Positions 9,319-18,235 of a stretch of DNA of 64,000 nt are shown here, one piece after another. This DNA is from Brevibacillus laterosporus. Lineage in GTDB: Bacteria; Bacillota; Bacilli; Brevibacillales; Brevibacillaceae. The notes below the pieces were generated by a model that saw only the letters and a list, made by a program, of their open reading frames with translations, was not told the origin of the DNA and ran no database searches. The first letter of the stretch is position 1; each line of letters begins with the position of its first letter. The DNA lies in NCBI RefSeq assembly GCF_030489605.1, contig NZ_JAUKFY010000005.1, forward strand, positions 62,001 through 126,000. Direction: 5' to 3'. Both the position numbers and the translations under genes were made by a program.

Positions 9319-9440
9319 TATGGCGCCATGACGGGGAGAACTTTCATTTTTAAAGGAGTGAATTGTCATTAGATGGTAAATCTATTAGAGAACGAGGATA
9401 AATAAAAAACTTCTTGTGCAAATCGGTACAAAACTATTGC

Positions 9441-9487
9441 TAGTATGGCTTTTAGCCCCCATACTAAAACTAATTTTGTTAAGGAGG
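9441..9487 (+). promoter_or_regulatory. preQ1-I-like riboswitch in the ECF operon leader
   Basis: An 8-bp stem (TAGTATGG 9441-9448, CCATACTA 9459-9466) closes the 10-nt loop CTTTTAGCCC. An A-rich tail with CTAA (9470-9473) can pair with loop TTAG (9452-9455), giving the H-type pseudoknot of preQ1-I aptamers, including the C directly after TAG that contacts the ligand. The AAGGAGG of the S-component gene starts 8 nt later, which suggests translational control. What is seen is the fold; the ligand assignment is inference, strengthened by the queuosine-regulated ECF operon layout. Confidence 0.62.
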
Positions 9488-9494
9488 AATGTAC

Positions 9495-10097
9495 ATGTCT
9501 ACAAAACGCAGCATGTGGTCATTGTCAACTACTGCTCTCGTACTTATTCCAGTAGCAGTTGGTGTAAATTACATCGGTAAGCTGTTTGCTGGACTTTTAA
9601 AATTACCTTTGTGGCTGGATGCTATTGGAACAGTGCTGGCAAGTTTGCTTGCAGGTCCTATTATCGGGGGATTGTCTGGACTCATTAACAACATTATTTA
9701 TGGTTTAACAGTGGACCCGATTTCGTTTGTATATGCGCTAACGAGTTTATGTATGGGCTTGGTTGCAGGGGTAATGGCTTTTAAGGGCTGGATAAACAGT
9801 TGGGGTAAGGCGGCGGTTGTCGGATTAACTGTTGGAATCACCGCTGTACTTATTTCTACACCCTTAAATGTATGGTTTTGGGGAGGACAGACAGGGAATC
9901 TATGGGGCGATATTGTGTTTGCTTCTGTAATGAACAAGACACAATCCATCTGGCTTGCTTCTTTCTTAGACGAACTAGTGGTGGATGTTCCGGATAAACT
10001 CTTAACGGTTTTGGTTGCCTATGGGATATATCGTGTATTGCCAAAGAGCCTGATTCATATGTACAAAAACAAGTCAGATATTGAGTCACTGGATTAA
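9495..10097 (+). CDS. qrtT: ECF transporter substrate-binding (S) component, probable queuosine-precursor type
   Basis: 200 residues with six hydrophobic segments. Gly-rich turns (LLAGPIIGGLSGLINN) and a long amphipathic C-terminus are typical of ECF S components. ATG 9495 is 7 nt from AAGGAGG; an ATG at 9489 is too close. The order S-T-A-A' in one operon behind a preQ1-like leader matches the queuosine-regulated ECF transporters (QrtTUVW), so the ligand is probably a queuosine precursor. Without the leader, the sequence alone would only support S component of unknown vitamin or precursor. Confidence 0.7.
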   Translation: MSTKRSMWSLSTTALVLIPVAVGVNYIGKLFAGLLKLPLWLDAIGTVLASLLAGPIIGGLSGLINNIIYGLTVDPISFVYALTSLCMGLVAGVMAFKGWINSWGKAAVVGLTVGITAVLISTPLNVWFWGGQTGNLWGDIVFASVMNKTQSIWLASFLDELVVDVPDKLLTVLVAYGIYRVLPKSLIHMYKNKSDIESLD

Positions 10098-10123
10098 GTT
10101 GGCAGATAAGAGGTGTAGAAACC

Positions 10124-10891
10124 ATGAAAACATTAAGTCTATATGTTCAAAAGGATACGGTAATACACCAGATTGATCCGATTACCAAGCTTTTCTATAT
10201 TGTTTTTGCTATATTGGTACCTATTATTTTACCGTCTCTGTACACTGCATTGTTTGGGATGATGGTGAGCTTCCTTATTTTATGGATTGGCAAAGTGTTC
10301 AGACGCGCTTTGGCAGTCATTAGCTTTGTTGGATTTGTGCTGATAACGATTGTGCTTATCCAAGGTTTTTTTCATGTGAAAAATCAAACGGTACTATTTC
10401 ATATTGGCTCTTGGGCGTTTTATCAGGAAGGCCTTCTATATGCGCTGGGAATTTGTTTTCGCGCCCTTAATATTGTAGGAGCCTTTCTCATTCTTGTCTT
10501 GACGACGAAACCGTCCGATTTAATTGAATCGCTTGTCCGAAAAGGATTGTCGCCTCGCTTCGGATATGTGTTAAGCTCTGTATTTCAAATTATCCCGCAA
10601 ATGATGGCAAAAATGGAAACGATTACAGATGCACAGCGATCCCGAGGAATGGAGACGCAAGGAGGCCTGCTGACCAGAATGAAGGCATTTGTTCCGCTAA
10701 TCGGTCCGGTCGTATTAAGCTCGCTCATTGATACGAAGGAACGAAGCCTCGCTTTGCAGGTTCGTGGATTTAATGTGACTGGTCCTAAGACGTTCTTGCA
10801 GGAAGAAACACAATATGCACATGGAACAATGTTGCGAGCACTGATGGGGGCATGCATAGTGATTGCGGTTGTTTGGAGGGTTATCGGATGA
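10124..10891 (+). CDS. ECF transporter transmembrane coupling component (EcfT/CbiQ family)
   Basis: 255 residues with about five membrane segments and the two coupling motifs that dock into the ATPases: AQRSRG (170-175) and LQVRGF (211-216). It links the S component to the ATPase pair. The gene follows the S gene by 26 bp, and its TGA overlaps the ATG of the first ATPase (ATGA), indicating translational coupling. Confidence 0.92.
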   Translation: MKTLSLYVQKDTVIHQIDPITKLFYIVFAILVPIILPSLYTALFGMMVSFLILWIGKVFRRALAVISFVGFVLITIVLIQGFFHVKNQTVLFHIGSWAFYQEGLLYALGICFRALNIVGAFLILVLTTKPSDLIESLVRKGLSPRFGYVLSSVFQIIPQMMAKMETITDAQRSRGMETQGGLLTRMKAFVPLIGPVVLSSLIDTKERSLALQVRGFNVTGPKTFLQEETQYAHGTMLRALMGACIVIAVVWRVIG

Positions 10892-11853
10892 GTCACATTG
10901 AGATTAAACAGCTAAAATATCGGTATCCGATGAGCGAACAATTGGCGTTAGATGGTGTAAGCATGACAGTGCAACGTGGTGAGTTCCTTGGTGTGATTGG
11001 ACAAAATCGAGCGGGTAAATCAACATTTTGCCAAGCATTAACTGGCCTGGTCCCTCATTTTTATAAAGGAGCCTATGGGGGCAGTGTGATGATTGATGGC
11101 ACGGATGTGGGCAAAGCAGGAATTGACGATACCATACGCAGGGTGGGCATTGTCTTTCAGAATCCTTTCACACAGGTGACAGGTGCCAAGCTAACGGTGT
11201 ATGAAGAAATCGCGTTTGGCTTGGAGCAATTGGGTGTGCCTCGTCAACAGATGAGGGAGAGGATTGATCAAGTCCTCCATTTGTTAGATATCGAGGAATG
11301 CAAGGACCGTGCCCCATTTGACTTGTCAGGTGGTCAGATGCAACGCATGGCAATTGCTAGCGTCATTGCTATGCGCCCTCAGGTGATCGTGCTAGATGAA
11401 CCTACGTCTCAGCTTGATCCCCAAGGCTCCGAGGAGGTTTTTCGCGCTATCCATAGTTTGAGTCAAGAAGGCATGACCGTCATATTGGCTGAACACAAAA
11501 TGGAAAAGCTGGCCGAATACGCTGACCGTATTGCTTTATTTCATCAGGGAAAATTGATTGATGTGGATACACCGTCCCGCCTCTTTTCACGCGATGATTT
11601 GGCTCAGTATGATATTCAACCACCTGTCTATACCAGAGTATGTCGTGAATTAGGGCTAAAAGTACCTGGTGCAAATACATATCCTGTTACATTAGAGGAA
11701 GCGCAGCGTTCTTATAAGGCATATCAGCAGTCAAAAAGGCAAGAGACGGTTGAAGGAAAACAAATACAGGATTCCTTGAAAACAACAATAAAGCCTATCG
11801 AGCACCATGGGCAAAAAAGTTTGCAGTCTAATGAAGGTGACCAGCATGATTAA
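10888..11853 (+). CDS. ECF transporter ATPase, first copy
   Basis: 321 residues. Walker A is GQNRAGKS (39-46), unusual in having Arg where ECF ATPases normally have Gly; the essential Gly-Lys-Ser is kept. LSGGQ (146-150), Walker B VIVLDE (166-171) and the switch His (AEHKM) are normal. GGAGGG precedes ATG 10888, which overlaps the EcfT stop by 4 bp. A ~70-residue C-terminal extension, polar and Lys/Gln-rich, runs beyond the usual ATPase end. It pairs with the next gene to form the energising heterodimer. Confidence 0.92.
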   Translation: MSHIEIKQLKYRYPMSEQLALDGVSMTVQRGEFLGVIGQNRAGKSTFCQALTGLVPHFYKGAYGGSVMIDGTDVGKAGIDDTIRRVGIVFQNPFTQVTGAKLTVYEEIAFGLEQLGVPRQQMRERIDQVLHLLDIEECKDRAPFDLSGGQMQRMAIASVIAMRPQVIVLDEPTSQLDPQGSEEVFRAIHSLSQEGMTVILAEHKMEKLAEYADRIALFHQGKLIDVDTPSRLFSRDDLAQYDIQPPVYTRVCRELGLKVPGANTYPVTLEEAQRSYKAYQQSKRQETVEGKQIQDSLKTTIKPIEHHGQKSLQSNEGDQHD

Positions 11854-12646
11854 ACTAATGGATGTTCGTTTTGGTTATCAAAATGGCCAGGAAGTACTAA
11901 AAGGAATATCGCTTGCCTTTGACCAACGCACAACAGCTGTTATTGGTCAAAATGGTGCGGGGAAAACAACGCTCGTCAAGCTGCTAAAAGGCTTATTGCA
12001 GCCTACAGCGGGTGACATTCTGATTGGAGAGGTTCATACAAAAACAGCGACGGTAGCTCAGCTTGCTGGCTCAATTGGGCTCGTCTTTCAAAATCCACAT
12101 GATCAGATTTTTAAAAGAACGGTACTAGACGAAGTGATGTTTGGCCCCCTGCAGCTCAAGGCAGACGTGCAAACGGCAAAGCAGCGTGCCAAGGAAGCCT
12201 TGCAGCTAGTAGGCTTGTGGGATCGTCATGCCGAGAATCCTCATGATCTGGGACTATCGGAGAAAAAACTAATTACCATCGCATCTGTGGTTGCGATGAA
12301 TACGCAGGTTATCATTTTAGATGAGCCAACAATAGCACAGGACGATGCTGGAAAACGGCGGATTGCTGAAATTATTAGGCAGTTGCAACAGGAAGGCAAA
12401 CTAGTGCTGGCTATTTTGCATGATATGGATTTTGTGGCTGCCCATTTTGAGCGAACCATTGTCTTGAACCAGGGGCAGGTACTAGTTGACGCAGACACTC
12501 GCCATGTCTTTTCCAATCAGGAGCTTTTACAACGTGCAGGATTGGACACGCCTTATGTGACTCAACTGGGCAAAAAGTTAGGGGAAGCTAAAACCGTCCT
12601 GACAGCGGAGGAACTGATTGAAAGATGGTCAAGTAAGAGCAAGTAG
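11846..12646 (+). CDS. ECF transporter ATPase, second copy with degenerate signature
   Basis: 266 residues from ATG 11846, which overlaps the previous gene by 8 bp and has GAAGGTGA upstream. Walker A GQNGAGKTT is canonical and Walker B is VIILDE (155-160). The ABC signature, however, reads LSEKK (137-141) instead of LSGGQ. In a heterodimer this would leave one composite ATP site degenerate, as in several asymmetric ABC pairs. The switch His is present (AILHDMD). Confidence 0.9.
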   Translation: MIKLMDVRFGYQNGQEVLKGISLAFDQRTTAVIGQNGAGKTTLVKLLKGLLQPTAGDILIGEVHTKTATVAQLAGSIGLVFQNPHDQIFKRTVLDEVMFGPLQLKADVQTAKQRAKEALQLVGLWDRHAENPHDLGLSEKKLITIASVVAMNTQVIILDEPTIAQDDAGKRRIAEIIRQLQQEGKLVLAILHDMDFVAAHFERTIVLNQGQVLVDADTRHVFSNQELLQRAGLDTPYVTQLGKKLGEAKTVLTAEELIERWSSKSK

Positions 12647-12685
12647 TCCACGTAAGTCTGTTTTGTAACTGATTAAAATTTATCG

Positions 12686-12732
12686 AAAAAGCCCACGATT
12701 TCTATCGCTGAAGAGAAATCATGGGCTTTTCG
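12686..12732 (+). terminator. Terminator of the ECF operon
   Basis: AAAAGCCCACGATTTCT pairs with AGAAATCATGGGCTTTT (one C-A mismatch), a 17-position stem closing a 10-nt loop. Confidence 0.9.
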
Positions 12733-12812
12733 GGGTAAGTCTAAAAATGAATCATATGTAGGGATTTGAGAGAGGAACAATATAGGTTTATTCCTCAACT
12801 AAATGCCGGTTT

Positions 12813-13232
12813 TCAAAGACCCTTACCTGACCGACGGGATGTATTGAAATCCAGATCTTTTGTAGATATTGATTCCATCAGGAGAGACTTGGAGGACACA
12901 TAGAGGAATCCTTTTTTTTTGGCTTCTATGACAAGAAAGTTAAACATTGCAGATCCAAAGCCTTTTCCCCTGTATTTTTGATCTTGTGGCAATATCGTAA
13001 AATACCAACACTCTCTTTTGTGAAAACCAGGGAACCAATTGATACCACCTCCTCTTTGTATGCACCAAGATAGGCCTTCATCTTTTCACTAAATAATTGC
13101 GGATAGGAGGAGAGTTGCTCATAATAAGAGCGTATCAAGGGTGATTCTGGTGACGTATGAAAAAGAGAGGCCAGAACTTCGCCAAATTGCCTGATATCTT
13201 CATCAGTTGATACTTGGCCTTATGACAAAGCT
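12813..13232 (-). pseudogene. GNAT-family acetyltransferase pseudogene (frameshifted)
   Basis: Two minus-strand frames together give a GNAT protein. Upstream, one frame reads through EVLASLFHTSPESP and ends MKAYLGAYKEEVVSIGSL. Near 13015 the homology moves to another frame reading ILPQDQKYRGKGFGSAMF, which contains the acetyl-CoA loop motif (Q-X-X-RGKG-FG). A single-base frameshift therefore breaks the gene. The 5' end beyond about 13230 meets an in-frame TAA and looks degraded as well. Function was probably N-acetylation of an unknown amine. Confidence 0.7.
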
Positions 13233-13375
13233 ATCGGGAGCCGATACAACCGGCTATGATTTTACCTATTCTTGCCGCTTCTGTACCAAAGGTGTTTTTT
13301 ATTTTATATACCTTACATTTTTAGTAAGTAAGTCATTTTTTTACCTTTTGGATAAAAAATAATCATTATCTACAA

Positions 13376-13404
13376 TTGTTTGTATAAGTGGACTGTGGTA
13401 TCAT
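13376..13404 (+). promoter_or_regulatory. Sigma-A promoter ahead of a short orphan transcript
   Basis: TTGTTT (13376-13381) and TATCAT (13399-13404) are separated by exactly 17 bp. The expected start, near 13411, is only about 40 nt upstream of the nested terminator hairpins at 13452-13510, and no ORF lies between. Confidence 0.55.
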
Positions 13405-13451
13405 GTTTTTTGTAAGCGATACCATTTATACGGCGTGTTACTAGTTAGACT

Positions 13452-13510
13452 AGGCATAAGCCAAATAAACGGAGCGATTCTTCCGTTTTTTTGCCTTATG
13501 CCTTTTTTAT
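13452..13510 (+). terminator. Nested double hairpin terminator or attenuator in an untranslated leader
   Basis: An outer stem AGGCATAAG (13452-13460) / CTTATGCCT (13495-13503) followed by T6 encloses an inner stem AAACGGA / TCCGTTT that has its own T7. With the promoter just upstream it defines a ~95-nt transcript, either a small RNA or an attenuated leader of the DUF218 gene that begins at 13609. Confidence 0.6.
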
Positions 13511-13608
13511 TTTATTCGTTAATTTTTAATGCGCTTACATAATCTGACTGTACCTATTTTGAATCAATTGGTAACGTACATCGCCAAGAATGATTAGGAG
13601 GAACTACC

Positions 13609-14676
13609 ATGATAAGATACAAAAACAAATTGATCCTTTCATTAGCGCTGGCACTCTCCGTCTCTCCTCTCACTAGCGCATTTGCTCAAGGAGAAACAAC
13701 TCCTGTTGTAAAAAACGAGACAACGGCACAACGGATACAGCATCTGGTTGACTCCACAATTGACTTGTTTCGCAATAGCTCTCAAAAAGACAAATTTGCA
13801 TTAATGGAAAAAAATCTGAAGGAAGCAAGCTCCTTAGACCCGTTTAACATGGAGTTAAAATTTTATTTGGGCTCAACCTTGGTTTTTCAGAAGAAAGTAG
13901 AAGAGGCTGTGGGCATCTACAAGCAAATTGTTAATTTCCAGCCAAATCATTTTGAGGCAAATCTATTGTATGGTGTTTATTCAAAGGTAAATGGCGACGA
14001 GGCTGCATATCATAAATCCATGGCTGCATTACAAAAGATAGATCCACAGCGGGCAGCGGCTTTCCTGGCGAAGCTGCAGGCAGCAGATGGATATTTAAAA
14101 ACGGAACTAAATACCACAGTGCCTCAAAACCTGCCTCAAAACAATCATACGATTATCATTTTAGGCTTTGCACTTGAAAATGATGGCACTATGAAACAAC
14201 CATTAATTGAACGTCTGCAAGCTGGATTAGCCATTGCAAAAAAATATCCTCATTCAAAAATTATCGTTACAGGCGGCTCGCCAAAAAATGGTATTACAGA
14301 AGCGGAAGCGATGAGCAAATGGTTGTTGGAAAAAGGTGTAGATCAGAATCGGATTGTATTAGAAAAAAGTGCATCTGATACAGTTGAAAACGCATTATGC
14401 ACAACGGCTATTTTAGAGACTATGGGGATTACTGATGCGACTCTGGTAACAAATGCAACACATATGCGTCGAGCTCTGTCTGGCTTCCAAGCATCTAGTG
14501 ATCACTATGCGCGCCTAATGGGAAAAGAAAATAAACGTACCTTTACGAACATGGTATATATGGATTACGCGTCTGCTGAAAAAGCAAAGCAAGTAACCAA
14601 GAATGAAAAGCTAGGGATTTACCGTGATCTATTACGCACCTCAGGAATCTGGGCATTCCCAGGCTATCAGCGCTAA
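13609..14676 (+). CDS. Secreted TPR plus DUF218 (YdcF/SanA-like) protein
   Basis: 355 residues. There is a signal peptide (1-27, cleavage near AFAQG) and TPR-like helices (about 50-170). These are followed by a DUF218 domain (about 180-340) with IIILGFALENDG, IIVTGGSPKNG, and the SASDTVENALCT and THMRRAL segments that line the YdcF-family pocket. DUF218 proteins are linked to envelope integrity and peptidoglycan or polyprenyl metabolism; the exact reaction is unknown. The TPR-DUF218 fusion is found in Gram-positives. AGGAGG precedes ATG 13609. Confidence 0.8.
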   Translation: MIRYKNKLILSLALALSVSPLTSAFAQGETTPVVKNETTAQRIQHLVDSTIDLFRNSSQKDKFALMEKNLKEASSLDPFNMELKFYLGSTLVFQKKVEEAVGIYKQIVNFQPNHFEANLLYGVYSKVNGDEAAYHKSMAALQKIDPQRAAAFLAKLQAADGYLKTELNTTVPQNLPQNNHTIIILGFALENDGTMKQPLIERLQAGLAIAKKYPHSKIIVTGGSPKNGITEAEAMSKWLLEKGVDQNRIVLEKSASDTVENALCTTAILETMGITDATLVTNATHMRRALSGFQASSDHYARLMGKENKRTFTNMVYMDYASAEKAKQVTKNEKLGIYRDLLRTSGIWAFPGYQR

Positions 14677-14693
14677 CAGAACAAATAAAAGAC

Positions 14694-14726
14694 GGAAAAG
14701 CCCCGTTGAATGGGGCTTTTCCTTTA
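14694..14726. terminator. Bidirectional terminator
   Basis: GGAAAAGCCCC and GGGGCTTTTCC form an 11-bp perfect stem around a GTTGAAT loop. It lies between the DUF218 gene and the convergent broken FtsW-like gene. Confidence 0.9.
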
Positions 14727-14795
14727 TGCCGAACAGCAGAATGATAGTGGAATATGTATATATTTATGATCTTTCTAGTACCTTTATTGTAATAT

Positions 14796-16110
14796 TTACT
14801 TTACCTGAGCTTGTGCACTTATTAAGTCTTTGTGTCTATACACACTGATTATGATGCCAAGATCTATGAATTTGTACATTAGATGAATACCAATGTCATT
14901 AATAAATGGCAAGGGAATCGGATCATCCAAAAGGATTGGTAGAAGCCCTGCGGACATTAAAATATTTCCCATGAATGTAAGTGAAAATATCATGAGAAAA
15001 CTAGTTATTACACGTTTTCCATAGGAGTCATTTACTCTTTTGATCATTCTTGTAATACGTATAACAAAAAAGGCTATCAAGGTAACGAAGATTATACCTA
15101 AAACCCAACCAAAGCTATAGATTAGGTATAAAATATAAAAAAATCATCCAGAATTGGGATTGTTTTAAATGCTGAAACAAAGCCTTGTCCCCATAAGCCT
15201 GCAGCATGTAGTAAGTTTGAAATTTGAATATATGTATAACCCGAGTCTAGTGGATCAGCATATGGATTTATAAATCCAATAAAGTTCTTATCAGAACGTA
15301 TAATAAGGAAGATTACTGTATATATGAAAATACAGAGAATTAAAGACAAATACCATCTGAGTTCTTTTCGTCCTACTCTGCTCAAAAAGACTACCGTAAA
15401 AAACTGAAGTTATATATGAGCAGTGCAAAGTAGGAATTGGCTATTATATACAACAAATCTGGAATTATTATAAATAGAACAGCCTTCATGAAAAGGTTAA
15501 GAGTTCGCCATCTTCTTGAGAAAAAGATACCGATAAATAATAAAAGCAATAAATAAGGGTATTCACCAACTAAACCGAAGTAATTAGAATTTGTGTCCAG
15601 GTATGGGTGAGCATTTATCTTACCTCCGAAACTAATTGTAACTACCATTAACCAGATCGTTAGAAAAAAAGTAGGCCAGGAAATTTGCTTTAGCTTCCTG
15701 TAATCGAAAAAATACAAACCGATCATAAGTAGGAGGCCTATACAGGTAAAGGAAATTTTGATCCAAAAACGATGCTTGTCTAAATAATATTCTGTTAATT
15801 GTAAGGCATAAATCGCCAATAACCCAATCCCAATAAAAATGGTTATAATGCTGATTAGCCCCCAATCTATTTTGGGTCTATGGACCTGATGCAATTGTTT
15901 CCCCACAATGACTGGATCGTCCATTTGGTGAATAGCATGTTGAACGGCATCCTTCTTTGTGGCACCTTCCTCAATCTATTCCTTGATAATATCAAGTAGA
16001 TGATTTTCCATTTCAAGTCGTATTTCATGATGGACTTCTTTGGCTTTAATCTGTTCACATATCTTGTTCAAAAAAGCTTGTATATTCTTATCATTGATGA
16101 GGTTACTCAT
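14796..16110 (-). pseudogene. HAAS-prefix FtsW/RodA/SpoVE-like membrane protein, broken in three places
   Basis: Starting at ATG 16110 the frame encodes a cytoplasmic prefix domain (MSNLINDKNIQAF onward). It meets an in-frame TAG near 15977 and continues as IEEGATKKDAVQHA. It then runs into FtsW/RodA-type helices beginning near KIDWGLIS. A frameshift at a 6-base homopolymer near 15400 and another at a 7-base run near 15138 shift to the frames that carry DPLDSGYTYIQ and the C-terminal PLPFINDIG region. Reassembled, it is a ~430-residue SEDS-like protein. It is translationally coupled (ATGA) to the PadR gene upstream, a common pairing. Confidence 0.75.
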
Positions 16111-16439
16111 GCGTGCTCCTCCCCTATGATCCGATCTACAGCGGTACGGAACACGTACCATTCTTTTCTTTTATCCCTCAAATGTGCCAGGCCCTCATCA
16201 GTTATTCGATAGTATTTTCTTTTACGTCCGTCATACTCTTTCCAATAGGATTCAACAAAAGCATTGCTCTCTAAAGAGTGCAGGATAGGATACATCGTCC
16301 CTTCTTTTAAGGTAAAAATACCATCTGAGTTCTTCTCGATCTCTTTAGCTATTTCATACCCGTACATTTCTTTTCTTTCCAGAAGGGTCAATATCAAAAT
16401 AACGGTACTTCCTTTCATTAATTCTTTGTTTATTTTCAT
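16107..16439 (-). CDS. PadR-family transcriptional regulator
   Basis: 110 residues from ATG 16439 with GGAGGT upstream. The winged helix carries MYGYEIAKEIE, LKEGTMYPILHSLE and YDGRKRKYYRIT, the standard PadR signature. It probably represses itself and the downstream HAAS-FtsW-like gene, with which it overlaps by 4 bp. Because that partner is broken, the regulator may now be an orphan. Confidence 0.92.
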   Translation of the reverse strand: MKINKELMKGSTVILILTLLERKEMYGYEIAKEIEKNSDGIFTLKEGTMYPILHSLESNAFVESYWKEYDGRKRKYYRITDEGLAHLRDKRKEWYVFRTAVDRIIGEEHA

Positions 16440-16673
16440 ATTTACCTCCAATTAAATTGAAATTTACATAGATATATAATGCATAGTAAATCTATGTATT
16501 AGTATATAGCATATTATATGGAAAAAAACAATTGCTACTCTAAATGGTGTAATTGCGAGGGGACGAGTATTATTTCTATTATTTTGGAATTTATTGTAAA
16601 GTTCCGGTTCTACACATCTGTATTGTGGTATATTGTTACAACAAGCAGAGAGAGAATAGAAGAGAGGTGCAAT

Positions 16674-17042
16674 ATGGAAATTAAGGTGGATGAAAAAGGC
16701 AAAACAAAAGTTGCCATTATAACAAGCGACAGCATTATCATTCAGAATGTCAACGATGCTTTGGATTTAATAGCGAACGTAGGATACTATGGATGCGAGA
16801 AAATGCTTTTGAGAAAAGAGCACCTGACTGAGGAGTTCTTTAATTTAAAAACAGGTCTTGCAGGTGAAATTTTACAAAAGTATACAAATTACAAAATGAA
16901 GGTTGCACTGGTTGGTGAATTTGATTCCTATAACAGCAAGAGTTTGAAAGACTATATGTATGAATGCAATAAAGGAAAACAGGCGTTTTTCAAACAAACA
17001 GAAGAGGAAGCGTTAGAATCGCTCCATGGCATAAATACGTAA
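16674..17042 (+). CDS. DUF4180 domain protein
   Basis: 122 residues from ATG 16674, which has GAGAGGTG upstream; a longer upstream frame has no ribosome site. The protein fits the DUF4180 family by segments such as DSIIIQNVNDALDLIANV, CEKMLLRKEHLTEEFF and the ending with KVALVGEF. Function unknown; members are often found near stress or regulatory genes. Monocistronic, with a terminator downstream. Confidence 0.75.
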   Translation: MEIKVDEKGKTKVAIITSDSIIIQNVNDALDLIANVGYYGCEKMLLRKEHLTEEFFNLKTGLAGEILQKYTNYKMKVALVGEFDSYNSKSLKDYMYECNKGKQAFFKQTEEEALESLHGINT

Positions 17043-17123
17043 AAATAAGCGGTGTCAGATCAGTATTTTTCGTAGCCAATCATTCCACATAGATGCACAA
17101 TCCAAATGTTAGCAAATCACTGG

Positions 17124-17160
17124 AAAAAGACCATCTAAACTTACTAGATGGTCTTTCTTT
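17124..17160. terminator. Bidirectional terminator
   Basis: AAAGACCATCT / AGATGGTCTTT, an 11-bp perfect stem followed by CTTTT, between the DUF4180 gene and the convergent sulfurtransferase gene. Confidence 0.9.
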
Positions 17161-17163
17161 TCA

Positions 17164-18018
17164 TTACTCATCTCCTGTCGCCACAGGGCTGTCTGGATAG
17201 GAGGACCAATCGCTCCAGCTTCCTCCGTACAGCTTCGCATCGGGTCGACCGGCTCTCATAAGCGCTAGGAGATTAACGCATGCTGTTACACCCGATCCAC
17301 AGTACACAATAATTTGTTCTTGCTGTAATAATTCGCCGAAATAATTTTGCAGTTGTTCTTTCGTTTTTAATGTACCGTCTGCTTGCAGGGTATTTTTGTA
17401 AAAGAAGCACGTGGCTCCGGGAATGTGTCCTGCCTTAGAGTCCAATGGTTCCATATCCCCACGATAACGCTCCGGGGCACGAGAATCGAGGAGAGGTGTA
17501 GAAGACTCCCGTTGAACCACTTCATTCTTGGTTAGAAGCATATCTGATTGGACATTAGCTGTGAAGGAACGCGGCTTTCTATTCAGGATTTCTGTACTAG
17601 TCGGATAATTAGCTCTGTTCCATGCGGCATAACCACCATCCAGTACATATACCCGCTCATGTCCAACGTAGCGTAACATCCACCACAAGCGTGCCGCCAT
17701 TGCCAAATCATCCCCGTCATAGGCGACAACGGTTGTATGCTGGTCAATACCGATACGGGAAAATAAGGCTTCCATCGCGGAAGTGCTCGGCAATGGGTGG
17801 CGTCCGCCATGCCCCTGCTCTGTTTTTTGGCCGGATAGGTCTGACTCCAAGCTGATGTAGACCGCCCCTGGAATATGCCCTGCATCGTAGTCTGCACGCC
17901 CTAGATCTGGCTGTCCGAGTATAAAACGGCAGTCTAGTATCACAATTGAAGGATCGTTCAGGCGCTCATAAAGCCAATCGGCTTGCACCATGGGGTCTTG
18001 CAGCTTACCCTGTAACAT
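17164..18018 (-). CDS. Tandem-rhodanese sulfurtransferase (3-mercaptopyruvate type)
   Basis: 284 residues from ATG 18018, with GGAGGG upstream. There are two rhodanese domains. The C-terminal one carries the active-site loop CGSGVTA (catalytic Cys240), the form typical of 3-mercaptopyruvate sulfurtransferases rather than the CRKGVT of thiosulfate enzymes. The N-terminal domain has lost the cysteine (AYDGDD) and is structural. It transfers sulfane sulfur to thiols or cyanide. Gene names in this family vary, so none is given. Confidence 0.88.
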   Translation of the reverse strand: MLQGKLQDPMVQADWLYERLNDPSIVILDCRFILGQPDLGRADYDAGHIPGAVYISLESDLSGQKTEQGHGGRHPLPSTSAMEALFSRIGIDQHTTVVAYDGDDLAMAARLWWMLRYVGHERVYVLDGGYAAWNRANYPTSTEILNRKPRSFTANVQSDMLLTKNEVVQRESSTPLLDSRAPERYRGDMEPLDSKAGHIPGATCFFYKNTLQADGTLKTKEQLQNYFGELLQQEQIIVYCGSGVTACVNLLALMRAGRPDAKLYGGSWSDWSSYPDSPVATGDE

Positions 18019-18235
18019 TTCATCCCATCCCTCCAAACAAGATCAAAATTATTGCTTTTTTTCTACTATAACAGATTAAAAGTTGTTTCGTCTTTGAAAA
18101 GAATGATACATTGAGGTATAGAGGGGCATACCTTTTCATTTCCATGAAATACATATGATTAGAGCAAGAAAACATTTTGTTTTTCAGAGATTGTCACATT
18201 CATAGGTTAAACAGATTAACAGGTAGGAGGATACC

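Noticed and set aside
13405-13608. T-box or known metabolite riboswitch upstream of the DUF218 gene
   Set aside because: No T-box core, no TPP, SAM, purine, lysine, fluoride or c-di-GMP-I landmarks; reported only as an orphan promoter-terminator unit.
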